NCBI RefSeq assembly: GCF_003255815.1
Contig: NC_037671.1
Location: forward strand, 153,690,645 to 153,754,644
Direction of reading: 5' to 3'
DNA from: Theropithecus gelada
Lineage: Eukaryota > Chordata > Mammalia > Primates > Cercopithecidae
Length of the DNA stretch: 64,000 nt
Position 1 is the stretch's first letter, and the number at the start of each line of letters is the position of its first letter. Position numbers and translations under genes: made by a program. Below, piece by piece: positions 11,812-24,979 of this stretch. The notes below the pieces were generated by a model. It saw only the letters and a program-made list of their open reading frames with translations. It did no database searches and was not told the origin of the DNA.

Positions 11812-12720
11812 ATGGGATAGCCAATGTGACTAGAGTGAAGTAAGGGAGAGGAAGAATAGTATGAGTCAAGGTTGAAATTGAAGACATGAACTGGCTATTC
11901 AAGACTTTATACCCGTGATGTGGCCAGGCATGGTGCCTCACACCTGTAATTCCAGCACTTTGGGAGGCCGAGGCAGGTGGATCACTTGAGGTCAGGAGTT
12001 TCAGACCAGCCTGGCAAACATGGTGAAACCCTGTCTCTACCAAAAATACAAAAATTGGCCAGGCGTGGTGGCACATGCCTATACTCACAGCTACTCGGGA
12101 GGCTGAGGTAGGAGAATCACTTGAACCTGGGAGGCAGAGGCTGCAGTGAGTCAAGATTGCACCACTGCACTCCAGCCTGGACAACAAAGCGAGACTCTGT
12201 CTCAAAAAGAAAAAAAAAAGTTTATACCTGTAATGAGATGAGAAGTTCAGATTTTCTGGTGTGTGTTGTATAAATGAAGGATGCAATTTTCTCAGACAGA
12301 AGATAAAAGGAGTTGAGGTTCGTAATGAGGTGATTTTAAGGATGGATCATAGAATCATCAAGCCAGGAAGGAGAGAGTGAAATCAGGGAGAAGGCGACGG
12401 ATGGGAGAAAGGACCCTGACTTACTATAACAGAGTCCAAGAGTCAGAGAGCTGCACAGATCGGGTGTGGTATGCCGGTCAAGGGAAGAGCCATGGGAGTG
12501 GGAGCCTGATGCGGAGAGGAGGAAAAGAGGTCAGCGAGGAGGTAAAGAGCCTAGGCACAGTCATGTTGGTGGATTTTACAGTTACAGAAGAAGAGACAGG
12601 ACGGAAGATGGTGAACCAGAAAGCAAGTCATTAATAATGGCTGAAAGGTGGTTTTATGGGGGATGTGGATTTTTTCGGAGAGAAAGAGAAAACTGATTAG
12701 GAAGTAGCATCAAAGAGGAA
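11812..12720 (+). mobile_element. Ancient LINE-like repeat, right piece, split by an Alu
   Basis: Resumes after the L1PA tail with 'ccaatgtgactagagtgaag' and continues past the Alu (11922-12220) with G-rich purine sequence ('gaggtgattttaaggatgg'). Same family as 10430-10725. The overlapping 76-85 aa frames near 12.4-12.7 kb show no recognisable protein. Confidence 0.45.
11922..12220 (+). mobile_element. AluS-like (sense), with TSD
   Basis: Starts 'ggccaggcatggtgcc' and ends in an A-rich tail. Flanked by tttatacccgtgatg (11906-11920) and tttatacctgtaatg (12221-12235), two mismatches. The reverse strand carries a 223-aa frame that is antisense Alu plus the GAAA run. Confidence 0.95.
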
Positions 12721-12849
12721 CAAAGTTGACACACAACTTATCTCTAGATCTTGAAGGTCTTATAGAATATTGTTTCTAAGTCAGAAGTATGATGATGAAT
12801 GGTCATTTTCCTTAAAATAAAATCATATATCCATACTTACTGACTTACA

Positions 12850-12985
12850 CCTATATGCACTTCTGGGAAATTTAGCCAGCATGTATTTCCACAAGGGCAG
12901 GGATAGTTTTTGTTCTGTGGACTGCTGAATGATCACAGCCTAATGTATTGCCTTCTCAGTAAGCACACATTGACTTAAATCAGTT
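12850..12985 (+). mobile_element. L2 3' end fragment
   Basis: 'ccacaagggcagggatag', 'tgttctgtggactgctg' and 'cctaatgtattgcc' follow the L2 3'-end order (stop-activity, 'gcagggac', 'cagcacctag', 'cacagtgcc'). Weak and approximate. Confidence 0.5.
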
Positions 12986-13386
12986 GGGTAAATTGTAAAC
13001 TTAATTCCTTACTTTGACTTTAATTTGCAAATTAAGAATAGTGTACTTTTCTTATTTTCAGGCCTTATTTATAATTTCTAATGCTATACGCTATTATGTT
13101 ACAGCATGCACTTGTATTTTGACACTTTCTAATTATTGTCAAATTATAAATATTACTAATTAATATATCCTTGATTCTTCATAATATTCTATTAACCAGC
13201 ACTTAACACCTTTTTCATAAAACACTTTTCAGGATATATTTATAGTTAGGGCTTGTTGACACTATTTCATCTTGGTTTCAATTTACACAGTCCAAATTTT
13301 CAAGTAAAACCTTATGGAATTATCAGATTCATCGCTAACTTACAAAACTTTTATAAAACATCTGCTGAGTTTTCAGACATTTATTC

Positions 13387-13433
13387 TGGAAAGAAAAGAC
13401 ATGCTGGAAAGAAAAGACATGCTGGAAAGAAAA
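13387..13433. repeat. 18-bp tandem duplication, 2.6 copies
   Basis: tggaaagaaaagacatgc occurs at 13387-13404 and 13405-13422, then partially at 13423-13433. Copies are identical. It lies just upstream of the L1PA junction at about 13477. Confidence 0.95.
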
Positions 13434-13476
13434 ATTTTACTTACTCTAATATGTTTTATTTTAAATAAAATAGGAA

Positions 13477-14165
13477 CACTTTTACACTGTTGGTGGGATT
13501 GTAAACTAGTTCAACCATTATGGAAAACAGTATGGCGATTCCTCAAGGATCTAGAACTAGATGTACCATATGACCCAGCCATCCCATTACTGGGTATATA
13601 CCCAAAGGATTATAAATCATGCTGCTATAAAGACACATGAACACGTATGTTTATTGCGGCACTATTCACAATAGCAAAGACTTGGAATCAACCCAAATGT
13701 CCATCAGTGACAGACTGGATTAAGAAAATGTGGCACATATACACCTTGGAATACTATGCAGCCATAAAAAAGGATGAGTTTGTGTCCTTTGTAGGGACAT
13801 GGATGCAGCTGGAAACCATCATTCTTAGCAAACTATCACAAGAACAGAAAACCGCATGTTCTCACTCATAGGTGGGAACTGAACAATGAGATCACTTGGA
13901 CTTGGGAAGGGGAACATCACACACCGGGGCCTATCATGGGGAGGGGCGAGGGGGGAGGGATTGCATTGGGAGTTATACCTGATGTAAATGACGAGTTGAT
14001 GGGTGCTGACGAGTTGATGGGTGCAGCACACCAACATGGCACGAGTATACATATGTAACAAACCTGCACGTTATGCACATGTACCCTAGAACTCAAAGTA
14101 TAATAATAAAAAATAATAATAAAAATAAAAAAATAAAAAAATAAAAAAAATAAATTAAAAAAAAA
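13477..14165 (+). mobile_element. L1PA 3' end, 5'-truncated
   Basis: Begins at the ORF2 segment 'aataggaacacttttacact' and continues through the 3' UTR ('catcacacaccggggcctat', 'acatgtaccctagaactc') to an A/TAA-rich tail. About 690 bp, with stops in ORF2. It contains an internal 18-bp duplication at 13989-14024. Same orientation as the L1PA about 2 kb upstream but truncated at a different point, so it is a separate insertion. Confidence 0.95.
13989..14024. repeat. 18-bp tandem duplication in an L1 3' UTR
   Basis: tgacgagttgatgggtgc is repeated perfectly at 13989-14006 and 14007-14024. The normal L1PA 3' UTR has it once, so it arose in this copy or its source. Confidence 0.9.
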
Positions 14166-14802
14166 GTCCTATAGGTTATGATTTTACTGTCTTCTTTTTT
14201 TTCTGAAAAACATTAAGGTTTCTTTCCCAAAGCTTATTAGTTAATTGTCAGTTTTTATATAAGCCCATGAGGTTAGATTTGTATAAGGCAGTAATTTTAA
14301 ATTCTCCCTCTCTTCCCACCCTTCCTTTTTTCCCTTTCTCCTTATTTTCTTTCTTCTTCTTTATTAATTTTTAAATATGCATATCTCTTTTTATAGGAGA
14401 AAGGATGGATAATGATGGCAACATTCTCTGACCATTCTAATATCTCATCCTAGAAATTTTAATAAATGATTTACTAACATTCTCATCAGGCTTTTTATTA
14501 TGAAATAATATCAAATAAAATTTGCTTTTTGAAAAAATATCTTGATACTAGTATTTTACCAAATTCATGGGTATCGATAACTTTTGATTTCTCATTACTT
14601 TCAAGTATCTTATTGTAAAATTTTAATCAAATTTCCGATCCCATGCTTAACACATAAAAATGAAGAAATTGATGTTGAGGGACTATCACATTATTTTATT
14701 CTGAAAAGTTGTTCAATTATTCTAAAGTTCTATATATTAATCCAAAGCTGTCTCTACTTGGGGGAAAAATGTGTGTGTGTGTATGTGTGTGTAAAATTTT
14801 TT

Positions 14803-14837
<35 letters not shown>

Positions 14838-15490
14838 GATGCCTTATTATAAGTTTCAGTACAATTGATATATATATATAGGTTATATCTGCATTTTCGG
14901 TTATATATATTTATATATATAAATGCTTGGCCATTTTGTCTCTTTATTTACCTATCTACCTATAAACTTCAGCATTTTTTGTTTGGGTAATTAATATTTT
15001 GAAGTTTTCTCTCTCGTTATCCTTGTTTGGAATGATCTGTTTGAGACTTACTGTGTTTTTAACAAAAGTACATGTAAGTTTGATATACTTAACTTTATTT
15101 TTTGCTAAACAACAACCAAAAAGACCCCCTAATTTTGAAAAGTGTCCATCAGTATCACTGTTTGGCATTTTATCATAAAGATTCAATCAGTATTCAATAA
15201 ATCTATAATTGAATAAATAATGTTAGCAGCAAATATCACAGGCTAGGATCAGCTTAAGAAATCTTCAAAATGTGAGCCTACGTAATTGAGACCAAGTGAC
15301 ATTTCATTTGGTGTTAATTAACATATACTGTGTAAAAATGGTATTATTCTTTGCACAACAATATTTTCAGCATTTTAGTGTGAATTTTAACATGCTTTCT
15401 GATAGTTTAATATCTTTTAACTTGTGCCAATAGATTTTTTTTAGTGAGAAATGGGTGATAATCTTAATTTTATTTTACCCGATTCAAACA
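14166..15490. other. AT-rich intronic sequence with microsatellites
   Basis: No gene or named interspersed repeat is evident. It includes the TG/AT microsatellite at 14770-14834 and scattered short TA runs near 14868-14922. Confidence 0.4.
14770..14834. repeat. (TG)n and (AT)n microsatellites
   Basis: A TG run at 14770-14792 with one TA interruption is followed by 15 AT units at 14805-14834. Further short TA runs lie near 14868-14880 and 14902-14922. Confidence 0.95.
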
Positions 15491-15499
15491 TTCTTGCCT

Positions 15500-16520
15500 T
15501 GATCTTAGAGGCCGGGGAATAGGCAGCATGACCTCTCATCTCTTCCTCTTTCCTCAGTCTTAGTGAAGAGTGTCCTATTCACCCATCGGTCCACACCATG
15601 AGACATACTGTGGATCATCCACTCAGCCACCAAGTCCTGCATGTACTGCCTCTTTCCAGTTACAGCTACTGCCTTCATTCGGAATCTAAATATTTCTGCC
15701 CTTGATTTCTGAACTGCATCTGCAGTTAGTCATCTGCTGCCCTCTCCTCATTCCTTTCATCTTCCTGTCATTCCTGCTTAATACTTTCCTAAGGATCTCC
15801 ATGGTGTCCGATATAAAATTGTACTGAGACTTGTAATCAGGCAGGCATCCCCTTTATAATCAGATCTCCATCATCAGTCCAACCTGGTCTTTGACCTCTT
15901 CTCACTGACACTCTATGCTCCTGTCATGCTGGACTGTGCAGTTGCTGGGCAGTGTACCTGCATGCTTTCCTGCAGGCTATCCCATCTGACTCTCTTCTCC
16001 TAAATCTCACCATGTTTGCATGGGTAACATGTCCTCACCTCTTAAGAATTTCCTGAAGTTCTCCCTGACATCCTGATTCCTGAACAACCACCCCTTTGTG
16101 TTCACAAAGGTCTTTGTAGATATATCATTTATCATACAGTATTTCCACTGAGAGTTTAAGTGCCTGTTCCCCATCGTGGCTCCTGAGTAGCTATGCAGAA
16201 GGCGTAGGGGAAGCAATCTGGTGGAATTGGGCCAAGGAGACTTGTCTCTAAGCTACATTGGCAGAGCAGTGTTTTACTTAGATTATATCTATTTAAAATG
16301 GATTTAGGGAGGCTCAGGGAGATTATTGGAGAGAGGGGAAATATGAGAGACCCTAAGCACCTCTTGGCAGCACTGCTGTGTTTTCTCTACTGTGGAGTGA
16401 GCTCCTGGAAAACAGGGACTCTGTCTGTCACCTATGTGCTCCCTGAGCACCACATGGTGTGTGCCAAATAGATTGTATGCCTGCTACATAGTAGGCTCTT
16501 AATAAATAAGAAGTGAATTG
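15500..16520 (+). mobile_element. L2 LINE fragment
   Basis: The 3' portion is clear: 'gtgagctcctggaaaacagg', 'gactctgtctgtcacc', 'tagtaggctcttaataaat'. Upstream pieces ('tttgacctcttctcactgac', 'gaagttctccctgacatcct') match the typical L2 3' region. Start is approximate. Confidence 0.75.
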
Positions 16521-16529
16521 AGGATTGTA

Positions 16530-19500
16530 GATGCTATTCATGTTCCCATATTAATTTGCTTTCAAAAAGTAAATCCTCTGTGGCACTGAAGTCTATTAAA
16601 AATACACTCTTCTTCCAAATAAAATGTCTGCTCCAGGCGATTTGAGGAAGACATGTGGGCTCAAATAAGATTAAACCAAACCATTGTCATGTACATGTAA
16701 ATATTGCATGAGTAACTAGTCTTACATTTTCTCCACTAATGGGGATTTATTCTAAAGAACTTTTTTGTTCAGTATTTTTTGATGAAGGAATAGTCAGAAA
16801 TATCAAAAGCCTTCTTACTCCATTTTAGGCTGCCATTTTTTTTCCTAAGAGCTGTTACACATCAAGCATACCTAAATTGCCTTTCTGAAATACAGGAACA
16901 CAGTGTATTGTCAGTAAAATGGTCTGTGTTGATTAGTTTGTCTTTGGGGTGTACTTGATTCATCAGATGATGGAGATCCTGCTGGCATTTCATGCAACCT
17001 GCTATGGTATGTGGGCTTTATTGGCTTCCCAGCAGTGACACTGACACAAATTGTCAGATTTTATGGGCAGTTTTAAACCTAATGAAATATATCCTTGAGA
17101 AGCTTCCTTCACCATTTTAGTAGCTGTGCAATTTGAAAGAAAAAAGTCAGTGTACACCACACAGGGTAGTTCACTATTGAAATCATGGAGGACAATGACA
17201 GCATGCTTATTTTGCTTTTGAACATGCTGTCATTAACTGCACGATGGGATACTGATGCTGCCTCAGAGGCTGGTATTAATCTTTGTGCCAAACCTTGCAG
17301 AAACCCTGAGTGCATCTACTGACGTAAGCATTGCTCTCCATCTCTTTGATCTTAAGATTACTCCTTTGGGGATAGAAGGTAATATAAGGCTGCTGAACTT
17401 AAAAAAAAAAAATGCTCAAAGTGAGTGAAGGTAAAAGATGTTCATTTTCTTCCACTACTGAAAATTAAGAGTACAGACCCACATATTATTATACAAGAGA
17501 AAGTAGTCCTACGACTGCTGGATAATTTACATACATTATCTAATTTAATCATAACCCTGGGAGAGTGGAAATAGTGCTATTCCTGTTTTATTAGTGAGAG
17601 ACTAGGTGATTTGCTGGTTTTTGATCCCAGGGCTACATGAATACAAAGATAAAGCTTTAATTCGTTCTGTATAGGGTCTCAAAGCAGTCATTTTACTAAA
17701 TTTTTGATCTTTATTAAACATAGACGCAAAAGTAATAATATTTCCACATGTAAAGGGATGATGACAAAAATTAATGTTCAAGACTCATTTCAGTGTTTTT
17801 CTACCTCTTTAAATATTCCAGAAATGGTGATACAGTCAGGAGCAATATATTGCCAGGAACTTTGGCAGGATGAGAGATCACTTTTTGGATAGAATCAGTT
17901 GCAGGAATTTTCCAAATGATTCACACAGAATCAACTTAATCTTCTGGAAAACATTTTAGGGACCACAAATACATATTGTACCCAGGATGTAGTGTATTTA
18001 CTGCAGTGTGGTCTATGATTTTTCTTGGCATGCGTAATTCAAAGACCCAGATAGAAATGACTGATTTTAGCACTTCCAGCAATAAAACAAAAGCTCTTCT
18101 ACAGGAGAATATCTTCATGCATGTTAAACATATCGATATCTCAAGTAAATATAATGAATTTTGAGATAGGGATCATGCCATTGGGGTCTCATCTGGTGGC
18201 CATGGGGAAATGGTCCTCTTTCTTGGGTTTCTTTGGAGAGTATACTATTTGACTCTTTAGTCAAACTGAGGATCAGTATTTTAAAAGTCTATAAAATACT
18301 TAAGCCATCTTGTAGAAATAAATAGTCTTCCCACCCAGACCATAATCTCTCGAATAATTATTAGGAATTTTCTTTTTTCTTTTAAGCACTTTGGAATTAT
18401 AACTTAGATTCTTTAAAAACTGAGTTTTATGACTGATTTTTCAAAAAAGCCTCAAAATTTTGACAAATGTTGCATTTATTTTTCTAATTAGGATAAGTAT
18501 TTTTAAAAGTCACAACATGCTTCAGCCAAAAATCCAGTGTGAAAATAGAAATTAGAAATGATCTTTTGAAAAAATTAAGAAATTATTTTTTGAAAAAATG
18601 TGGAGTCATTAATTAAGTGTTTGACCTTTTGTGGCTTCTTAAATGTCCATTTTCAACAAGATAGAAGCAGTTAGAAGGAAAAGACTATGAATGTAGGTTC
18701 AGGGCCAGAGGACAAAAACTATTGAAATTGCCTTGATATTGATTCATAGATTGCAAACGACCACTTTTTAAAATTTAAACCCTTGAATATGATATCTCAG
18801 GCACAGAGTGAGTTCTTTATATATACAAAACGTGATTCTGACCGCCTGCCAGCTGTCTTCCGATTTCACAAGATGACCTTGTTTCTAAGTTTGACACGTA
18901 ACTCATAAAATGCATGGCTCTGGAGAACAATTATCATGGCGGGAGTATGCTTTCCTGATTATATAGCGGGATCCTCTTTCCCACCTCTGCTTTTGAAGGA
19001 TATTAAAGGTGAGATTAAAAATGCTCCAGTTGTTCTGCTTGTCTGATTGTAACAGTGAAGGAGACAAAATTGATTCTAGCTTATGGCTCAGTGTTTCAAT
19101 GTTATTCCGCAGCACTTGTTTGCCAGCAGCTGTTAGGGATTATTGCAGGTTTCTTTGTCAGGAACAGTGTGGCAACAACAATAAATCAGATTTAAACTGG
19201 CTACTGAAGGGGTTTGTTTAAAAGATTTAAAAGTCTCTTTAGAGTCAAAGGTGTTAATTCTACCTGGGGAACCAGAATGATCATGCATGTATCTTGGGAC
19301 TGACATATTTTCTAAATATGGGTAATGGTCATACATGCACTGAAAAGAGGACCATCTTCTCCCAGAAATATACAACACCAAAAGATTCTCTACCAGACAT
19401 GCACGAAAAGATAGAAAAGTACAATATTTATTTAATCATTTTCTTTCCTCTTTGGTTTAGGTGAAATAGAGGATACAGCTCTGATCATTAGAATTTCATA

Positions 19501-20055
19501 TGGAAAACGCTCACACACATAGTGGATTTGAGGAAATCAATTTTCACTAATCTAGAAAATTCTCTCCTCAAGAGAAAAGGGATTTAAAAACTTTCATGAT
19601 GTATTTAAATTCAACATATCTTTCGCCTACTTTAAATAGGGAAAAAGTGACTCTAAGGTCATAACGTGGAATTGACTTTACCCTTCCTGGTATAGAATGG
19701 CATTTCACATTGAGAAAAACTAGGGAGAAGCACTGAAGAATGAATGGGCAGTGGGGAGAATAATGTAGTTCATTATTTCATTATTTGTCATGGTAGCACC
19801 TACTTTATACAATCTATCACTCCTACTTGTCCAAATATGTGTTTCTCCTAAGGTAAAATTTCAAAAATTCTCGATGATGTTTTGGAGGTTCTGTAGAGAA
19901 GGTGAATGGTATAGAGCTAAAGCAAATCTTGTATGACTTTTTATTTAATATGTTTATTTCCTATACCTATACCTTTACTGTGTATACATATACACCCATA
20001 TCCCTATATATTCACGTGGTTACATTTGATTTCAAATTTTATTTGTGAAAAAAGC
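16530..20055. other. Intronic sequence, largely unassigned
   Basis: About 3.5 kb with one MIR-like piece (17525-17670). Short open frames (60-82 aa) on both strands show no family resemblance. I see no exon or RNA gene. Confidence 0.4.
17525..17670 (-). mobile_element. MIR SINE fragment (antisense)
   Basis: The plus strand reads 'ttatctaatttaatcataac', 'gctattcctgttttattagt' and 'ttgatcccagggct', the reversed MIR order (fraction in tissue of Pol III SINE core then 5' part). Degenerate. Confidence 0.6.
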
Positions 20056-20064
20056 AGATTTATT

Positions 20065-20201
20065 ATTTTTTCTCTTTGAGATGGAGTCTCGCTCTGTCAC
20101 CCCCCTGGCTGGAGTGCAGTGGCTCCATCTCGGCTCACTGCAACTTCCGCCTCCCAGATTCAAGTGATTCTCCTGCCTCAGCCTCCCGAGTAGCTGGGAC
20201 T
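20065..20201 (-). mobile_element. Truncated Alu (antisense), with TSD
   Basis: Only the right part of an Alu is present: it stops at 'agtagctgggacta'. The direct repeat agatttatt (20056-20064, 20202-20210) flanks it perfectly, so it was inserted 5'-truncated and not cut later. Confidence 0.93.
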
Positions 20202-20210
20202 AGATTTATT

Positions 20211-22330
20211 CTTAATCCCATTTATCCATGTGGAGAATATGTCACCCTGCTCATTTCACTTTGCAAACCAACTCACTATTTTTTTTTTTTTACCTCTTTC
20301 CTTCTATTTCTTTTTGCTCTGTCACTAATAGAGCTTTCAGCTACCAAGACACACAGGAGTGCTTTCTAGAGAGTAACTGAAATTAACCACATACATCGTT
20401 TTGGTGGCAAACCTTACAGTCACCAGTCATTTATAGTACCAAGTCCCTGCTCTTTGGGTAACAGTGGAAAAGAAATGCTACCAACCTCCTTATGTGGAGA
20501 AAAGACTGTTCTCCCATTTGGAAGTCTTATGCCCACATCTGTGCCCTTTGCACATTTATAAAATAACCGTGACTTGTCCTTTATGTTTTTTCAAGCATTC
20601 ATACCATTAGGCAAGGCTCTGCTTAATGGAAGAGAAGTACTCTTATTCTGTGCCCAGGTGGCTCATCCGTCTCTGGGTATTTTCCAGCATCGGAGGTGGC
20701 AATAGTGTGCTTAGTCTCATGACTGAGCAAAGAAAATAACTTTCCAGAGATTACTCTTAAAACCTCCCATTATGAGAGCACATGTTTCTCTTAGTACTGT
20801 TTACTCAGGACTTTCAGGGTCAGTAGGCAAACTTTTCAACAAATTTGGTTTCTTTTAAAACTTATTTTTGGTAGTTTTGTTAAATGTGCCTGGTAACTCA
20901 TTTTAAGTGGAAAAGGGATGGAGATAAAGGGTAGGTAGAATTCTAAATGTTCTAAGGCTGTTTTATCATCCTATGGTTTTAATAAGTTTTATCTGGTAAC
21001 AGACAAACATTGTAAAAACAAGAATGGGTTTAATGTAGTTAAATAAAGAAAATGTATTAAAAGAGAAAAATGAGGCACTGGGCTCTTCTACTCTTGTTCA
21101 TATTCTTCACCTTTGTGTTCCTTCTGCTCAGGACTCCATTGTAAATGCTCAGGATTAATTTTTTGTTACTTGATGCAATTCTATACTGTACTTTGTCTTT
21201 CTGCAAAGCAAAGATAATATTGTAGTTTAAAACTTGGCTATACACCACCATGAGGGAATATGCTTCCATTATTTTTCTGCAGAAACATTTAAAATTTCTT
21301 CAGCTATATTTTGTACTTACCTGAATTCTTAAAAATAGAATATAGATAATACATTTCCCTATTTTTGTGACTCACGCCCTGTTAATAGTTACTGTTCTAA
21401 TTTGAATAATATTACGCTTTGTTAAGTTATTTAGAACCACTTACCTCTATCTGTAAATAACCCCGAGTTCCTATACTATCATCACCGTTGTTTCTTCTAA
21501 CATGCTGTAATGTAAAATCAAAATTAGTAAGTTGTTATAATTATTTATGATATAAGAAATATTCTCCTGTGGATAAAGTACACATTTATTTTGGACATTT
21601 ATAATACTTTTTGTTTGTTTTGGCATAATTCCTTTTTCTTGACTATTTACAGGAAATAGCTGGTTATAGTTTTTACCTAAGTCTCATTTGAGATAATGGA
21701 TTATGCAAATAAAGTTTGCTCACTGAAGGACAAGAATATTCTGTATGTTTTTTTCTGGTTCTTCAAGATGATCGTTCATAAAGAATATGTTCCATTGACA
21801 AAGTTACTTATGTATTTTAGCTTATTAAATGAATTTAAGGACAAAGAAGAGAAAATAATTTTCAAACCCACTGTGCTTCGCCCTCACTAATTATGTTTTT
21901 GCCTATGGGATATGGATTTTGGAGGTTATATTTACGATAAATGACACACCATTTATAAATGATAAAATATAAAATATTTGTCTTAAATAGGGAGATGCTG
22001 TAATATCTCTTTCCCCTCTTCAACATAATCATGTTACAGTGATTCCTCAATGAGCAGCTGAATTTCCACCTCTTCTTGAGCCTAACACCATCATGCTGCT
22101 TTATGAAACTCACTTTTAGAGATAAAGCAAATTGTCCAAATATCACCATTTATTGAATCTAAATGTGGGCATACAGGTTTTATTTGAAGCAGTCTTTCAG
22201 CTTTTCTATATGATTACATTTTTATTTAAAAATTTTGAATAAGCAGAATAAAGTGATAGCAAATAGCTAGGCAGCTATTATGGTGGTCAAGGAAAACCCA
22301 CTAAAAGAAACCAGCATAGTATTTTGTATG
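20211..22330. other. Intronic sequence with no recognised element
   Basis: AT-rich, with no Alu or L1 recognised and no convincing coding frame. Confidence 0.4.
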
Positions 22331-22960
22331 AGCACAGAAGGTGTGGGTTAGAGAAATCCAATGTCTCTATTTTAGAAAGAAATGTCATCAAGGTGGACAG
22401 AGACCAGAACATGTAGCACTTTGTAAGCCATGAAAGGCATTTTCATTTTATTCTTGTAGATTTTAAGTAGAGATGCAGCTTAATTCTCATGCATTTTAGA
22501 AATATTTCTTTGGTTACCATATAGAGCCAGTTCTCATATAGGGAGTTTATTATTGGGGTGCAAGATCTAAAATGGAAAGACAGGATATGAGGCTGTTGGA
22601 TCCCCATTATAATGGTAGCTTGGATGAGATAGATTTCATGAAAATGGGAAAAAGCAGACGTGTGGGATGTTTTCGGCAGCTGGAATCAATAGTACTTATT
22701 AATGGACTAGAGATCTTAGTAGTAAAGCAAAGAGGAGAAACTTTAGATAAGGCAGTTAGAGAAAGAAAATCAAGGATAGACTCTAGATTTTGGTCTTGAG
22801 CAATTGCATGATGGTGATATCATTGAATGTAATGGAATAGATGGGGAGTGGTGCAAGATTTTTCATGGAGGGAAGTCCAGAGAAGAGAGTTCTGCTTTAG
22901 CCATACTGAAGTTTAGACCCCTTTTTAGACATCTAAATAGAACTATTGATTTACTATTTG
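22330..22960 (+). mobile_element. Ancient LINE-like repeat, family unassigned
   Basis: 'tttgtaagccatgaaaggca', 'gcaattgcatgatggtgat', 'actgaagtttagaccc' and 'agacatctaaatag' follow the same text order as the copy at 40.8-41.9 kb. Frames of 74-75 aa across it are not conserved proteins that I recognise. Confidence 0.5.
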
Positions 22961-24975
22961 GATATGTAAGTCTCGCCTGTATGCCATCTCTTCTGGCTAT
23001 CTTACATTTGGATCCTGTGTATTTTTGACACTGGCCTGGAAAAGCTGTCAAAACCTAGAACTGCACTTGTCCCCTCTGCATTTATACCGTTTCAGTTAAC
23101 AGGTCTAATTTTAAGTTTCACCTTTTCATAATTGATTATTCATTTGTACACAAGTATGTATTGAGTACCAGAAATAGCATTTAGTCCTTTCAAGCTTTAG
23201 TCTTTCATAATCCTATTGTCCAGATTTCAGCAGCATCAGAAGAAGCCATATAAACACTGCCTTGGGATGGCCCTTAGATGGCCACCAAGATCCCCTAGTG
23301 ACATTTTCTGAGTACAAAGCAGAAGAAAGATGTCCTTCATTCTGTACACAGTGTGCTACATTGTGGTTTAGTTTATTATTAAAGAGCATAATTAAAAAGA
23401 AAACGTATGCTATTTAGGTTTGGATTTCTAATTTTAAGATTAAATGCCTTTATGCCATATTTCTTTGAAGCTAAACATGTACTCAAACCTCAGCTCCCCC
23501 AATAATTAGATATTTGAACATGGTGGAAATAATGAACCTATCATCTTTAAAACAAAGAATATAAAATCTGATAGAGTGGATAACATTATTATAACAAAGT
23601 AAAGATTTAAAGATTATAAAATATTAAAAGTTCAATATTGTCATTAGACTCTAATCAATAATGAGTATATCAGGTATTATATTCTGACACGAAGAACTAT
23701 CTAGCCTTAGAGCTTTGAAATATAACTAAGAAATCCATTAAAATAAACTAAATAGAATATATTCCAAAGTAACTAACGTTTTTCCATATTAACTCAGAAC
23801 AATTTTGTCTGAAATTAAACTCAATATAGATCATTTATAGGTATAAGCATAGAGTTTAAATTCAGGTAATCTTATTTGGATGTACAAACCATGAATATAG
23901 ACATTAAGGAAAAGTCGCCATAATTAATTATATCAAATCTTCAGAGTTCACACCTTTCCTCTTCCTAAAAACACATACAAGTTTAGGCTGGTCAAGATAT
24001 CAATGTCTGCTCTGAGATCATCAAAGTAATGCATCCATTCTAAGAAGCACTAGTGGCATAGAAGATCATGGTAAAAGAGCAAGAAAAGGAGCCCTCACTT
24101 AGAACCCCATAAGACAGGAAAGATACAGCATCAGCCTGTCCTCCCCAGTTTATCTGTATTATGGATGTAAGAGCGTTTTGAAATAATATTTTACTTAGTA
24201 AAGTAATATCCACAAGCATTTCACCATGAAAAAATTAAACATTTTAAGTATATAATATGAAATGTACCATCTCTGATGATTATTTTTATTGACGATATTC
24301 TTGCCAACTCTAAAGTACTCTAACACTAGAATTTTAAACTTGTTATATTTTTTACTTTTGGTATGAATATCAAAGAAAGGTATTACCTGTAAGAATTAGA
24401 TTCCTCATTGTTCCTAAACAAAGAATTTCTTTTTATGTAGTCTGCACTAGGAATTGGAAATGATGCACACAAAATACATCCTTTTAACCTGCGAGATTGT
24501 TTATGCATCTTAGGTTTGCATAGTTTTGCAAATGCGTGCATTTAAAAATCACCATTTGTATTTTGTACTCTTCTGGCTTTTGATTGCAGTGGAAATTTGG
24601 ATTGAAGACAATGGAAACTGTGAAGTACAATATATAAACTTGCATCCAACGGAGAAAAACCACTATTCTTATCTGCACTTCAATCAGCAGGAGGTTCTTT
24701 TTCCGTTTGTTTAGAAAAAGTAGGGCCTGTCATCTGCATGGCATACAATCTTTGACAGAGAAATTTTCTTTTGCCCTTTGTATCTTAACTACTAAGTTCT
24801 GCAGAAACTTCTGTCTAACTGCAAAACAGTTTAAGGTATCATCTATGACAACGTTAAAAGTAAAACCCAATCAAATTTTATGTTATCATGCATAATAGAC
24901 CAAGCACAATTATCTGAATACCAAACAGGTCCAAATATTTCTCTATGATTCCGATGAGACATAAAAGCGTTTTAA
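22961..24975. other. Intronic sequence, unassigned
   Basis: No Alu or L1PA. It includes an exon-like block near 24588-24695, discussed under findings, that is not supported as a real exon. Confidence 0.4.
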
Positions 24976-24979
24976 AAAC

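Noticed and set aside
11615..12286. 223-aa antisense open frame
   Set aside because: It is antisense Alu (11922-12220) plus the GAAA microsatellite read as Phe/Ser/Leu repeats; no conserved protein.
10724..13871. L1-like reverse-transcriptase frames of 60-108 aa
   Set aside because: Fragments of two 5'-truncated L1PA copies with stops; no intact ORF2 and no retrotransposition capacity.
14805..14922. AT-repeat cluster as an origin or matrix-attachment site
   Set aside because: Only low-complexity TA runs are visible; no specific signal supports a functional call.
22572..23028. Neighbouring 74-75 aa frames
   Set aside because: They lie in an ancient repeat copy and show no recognisable domain.
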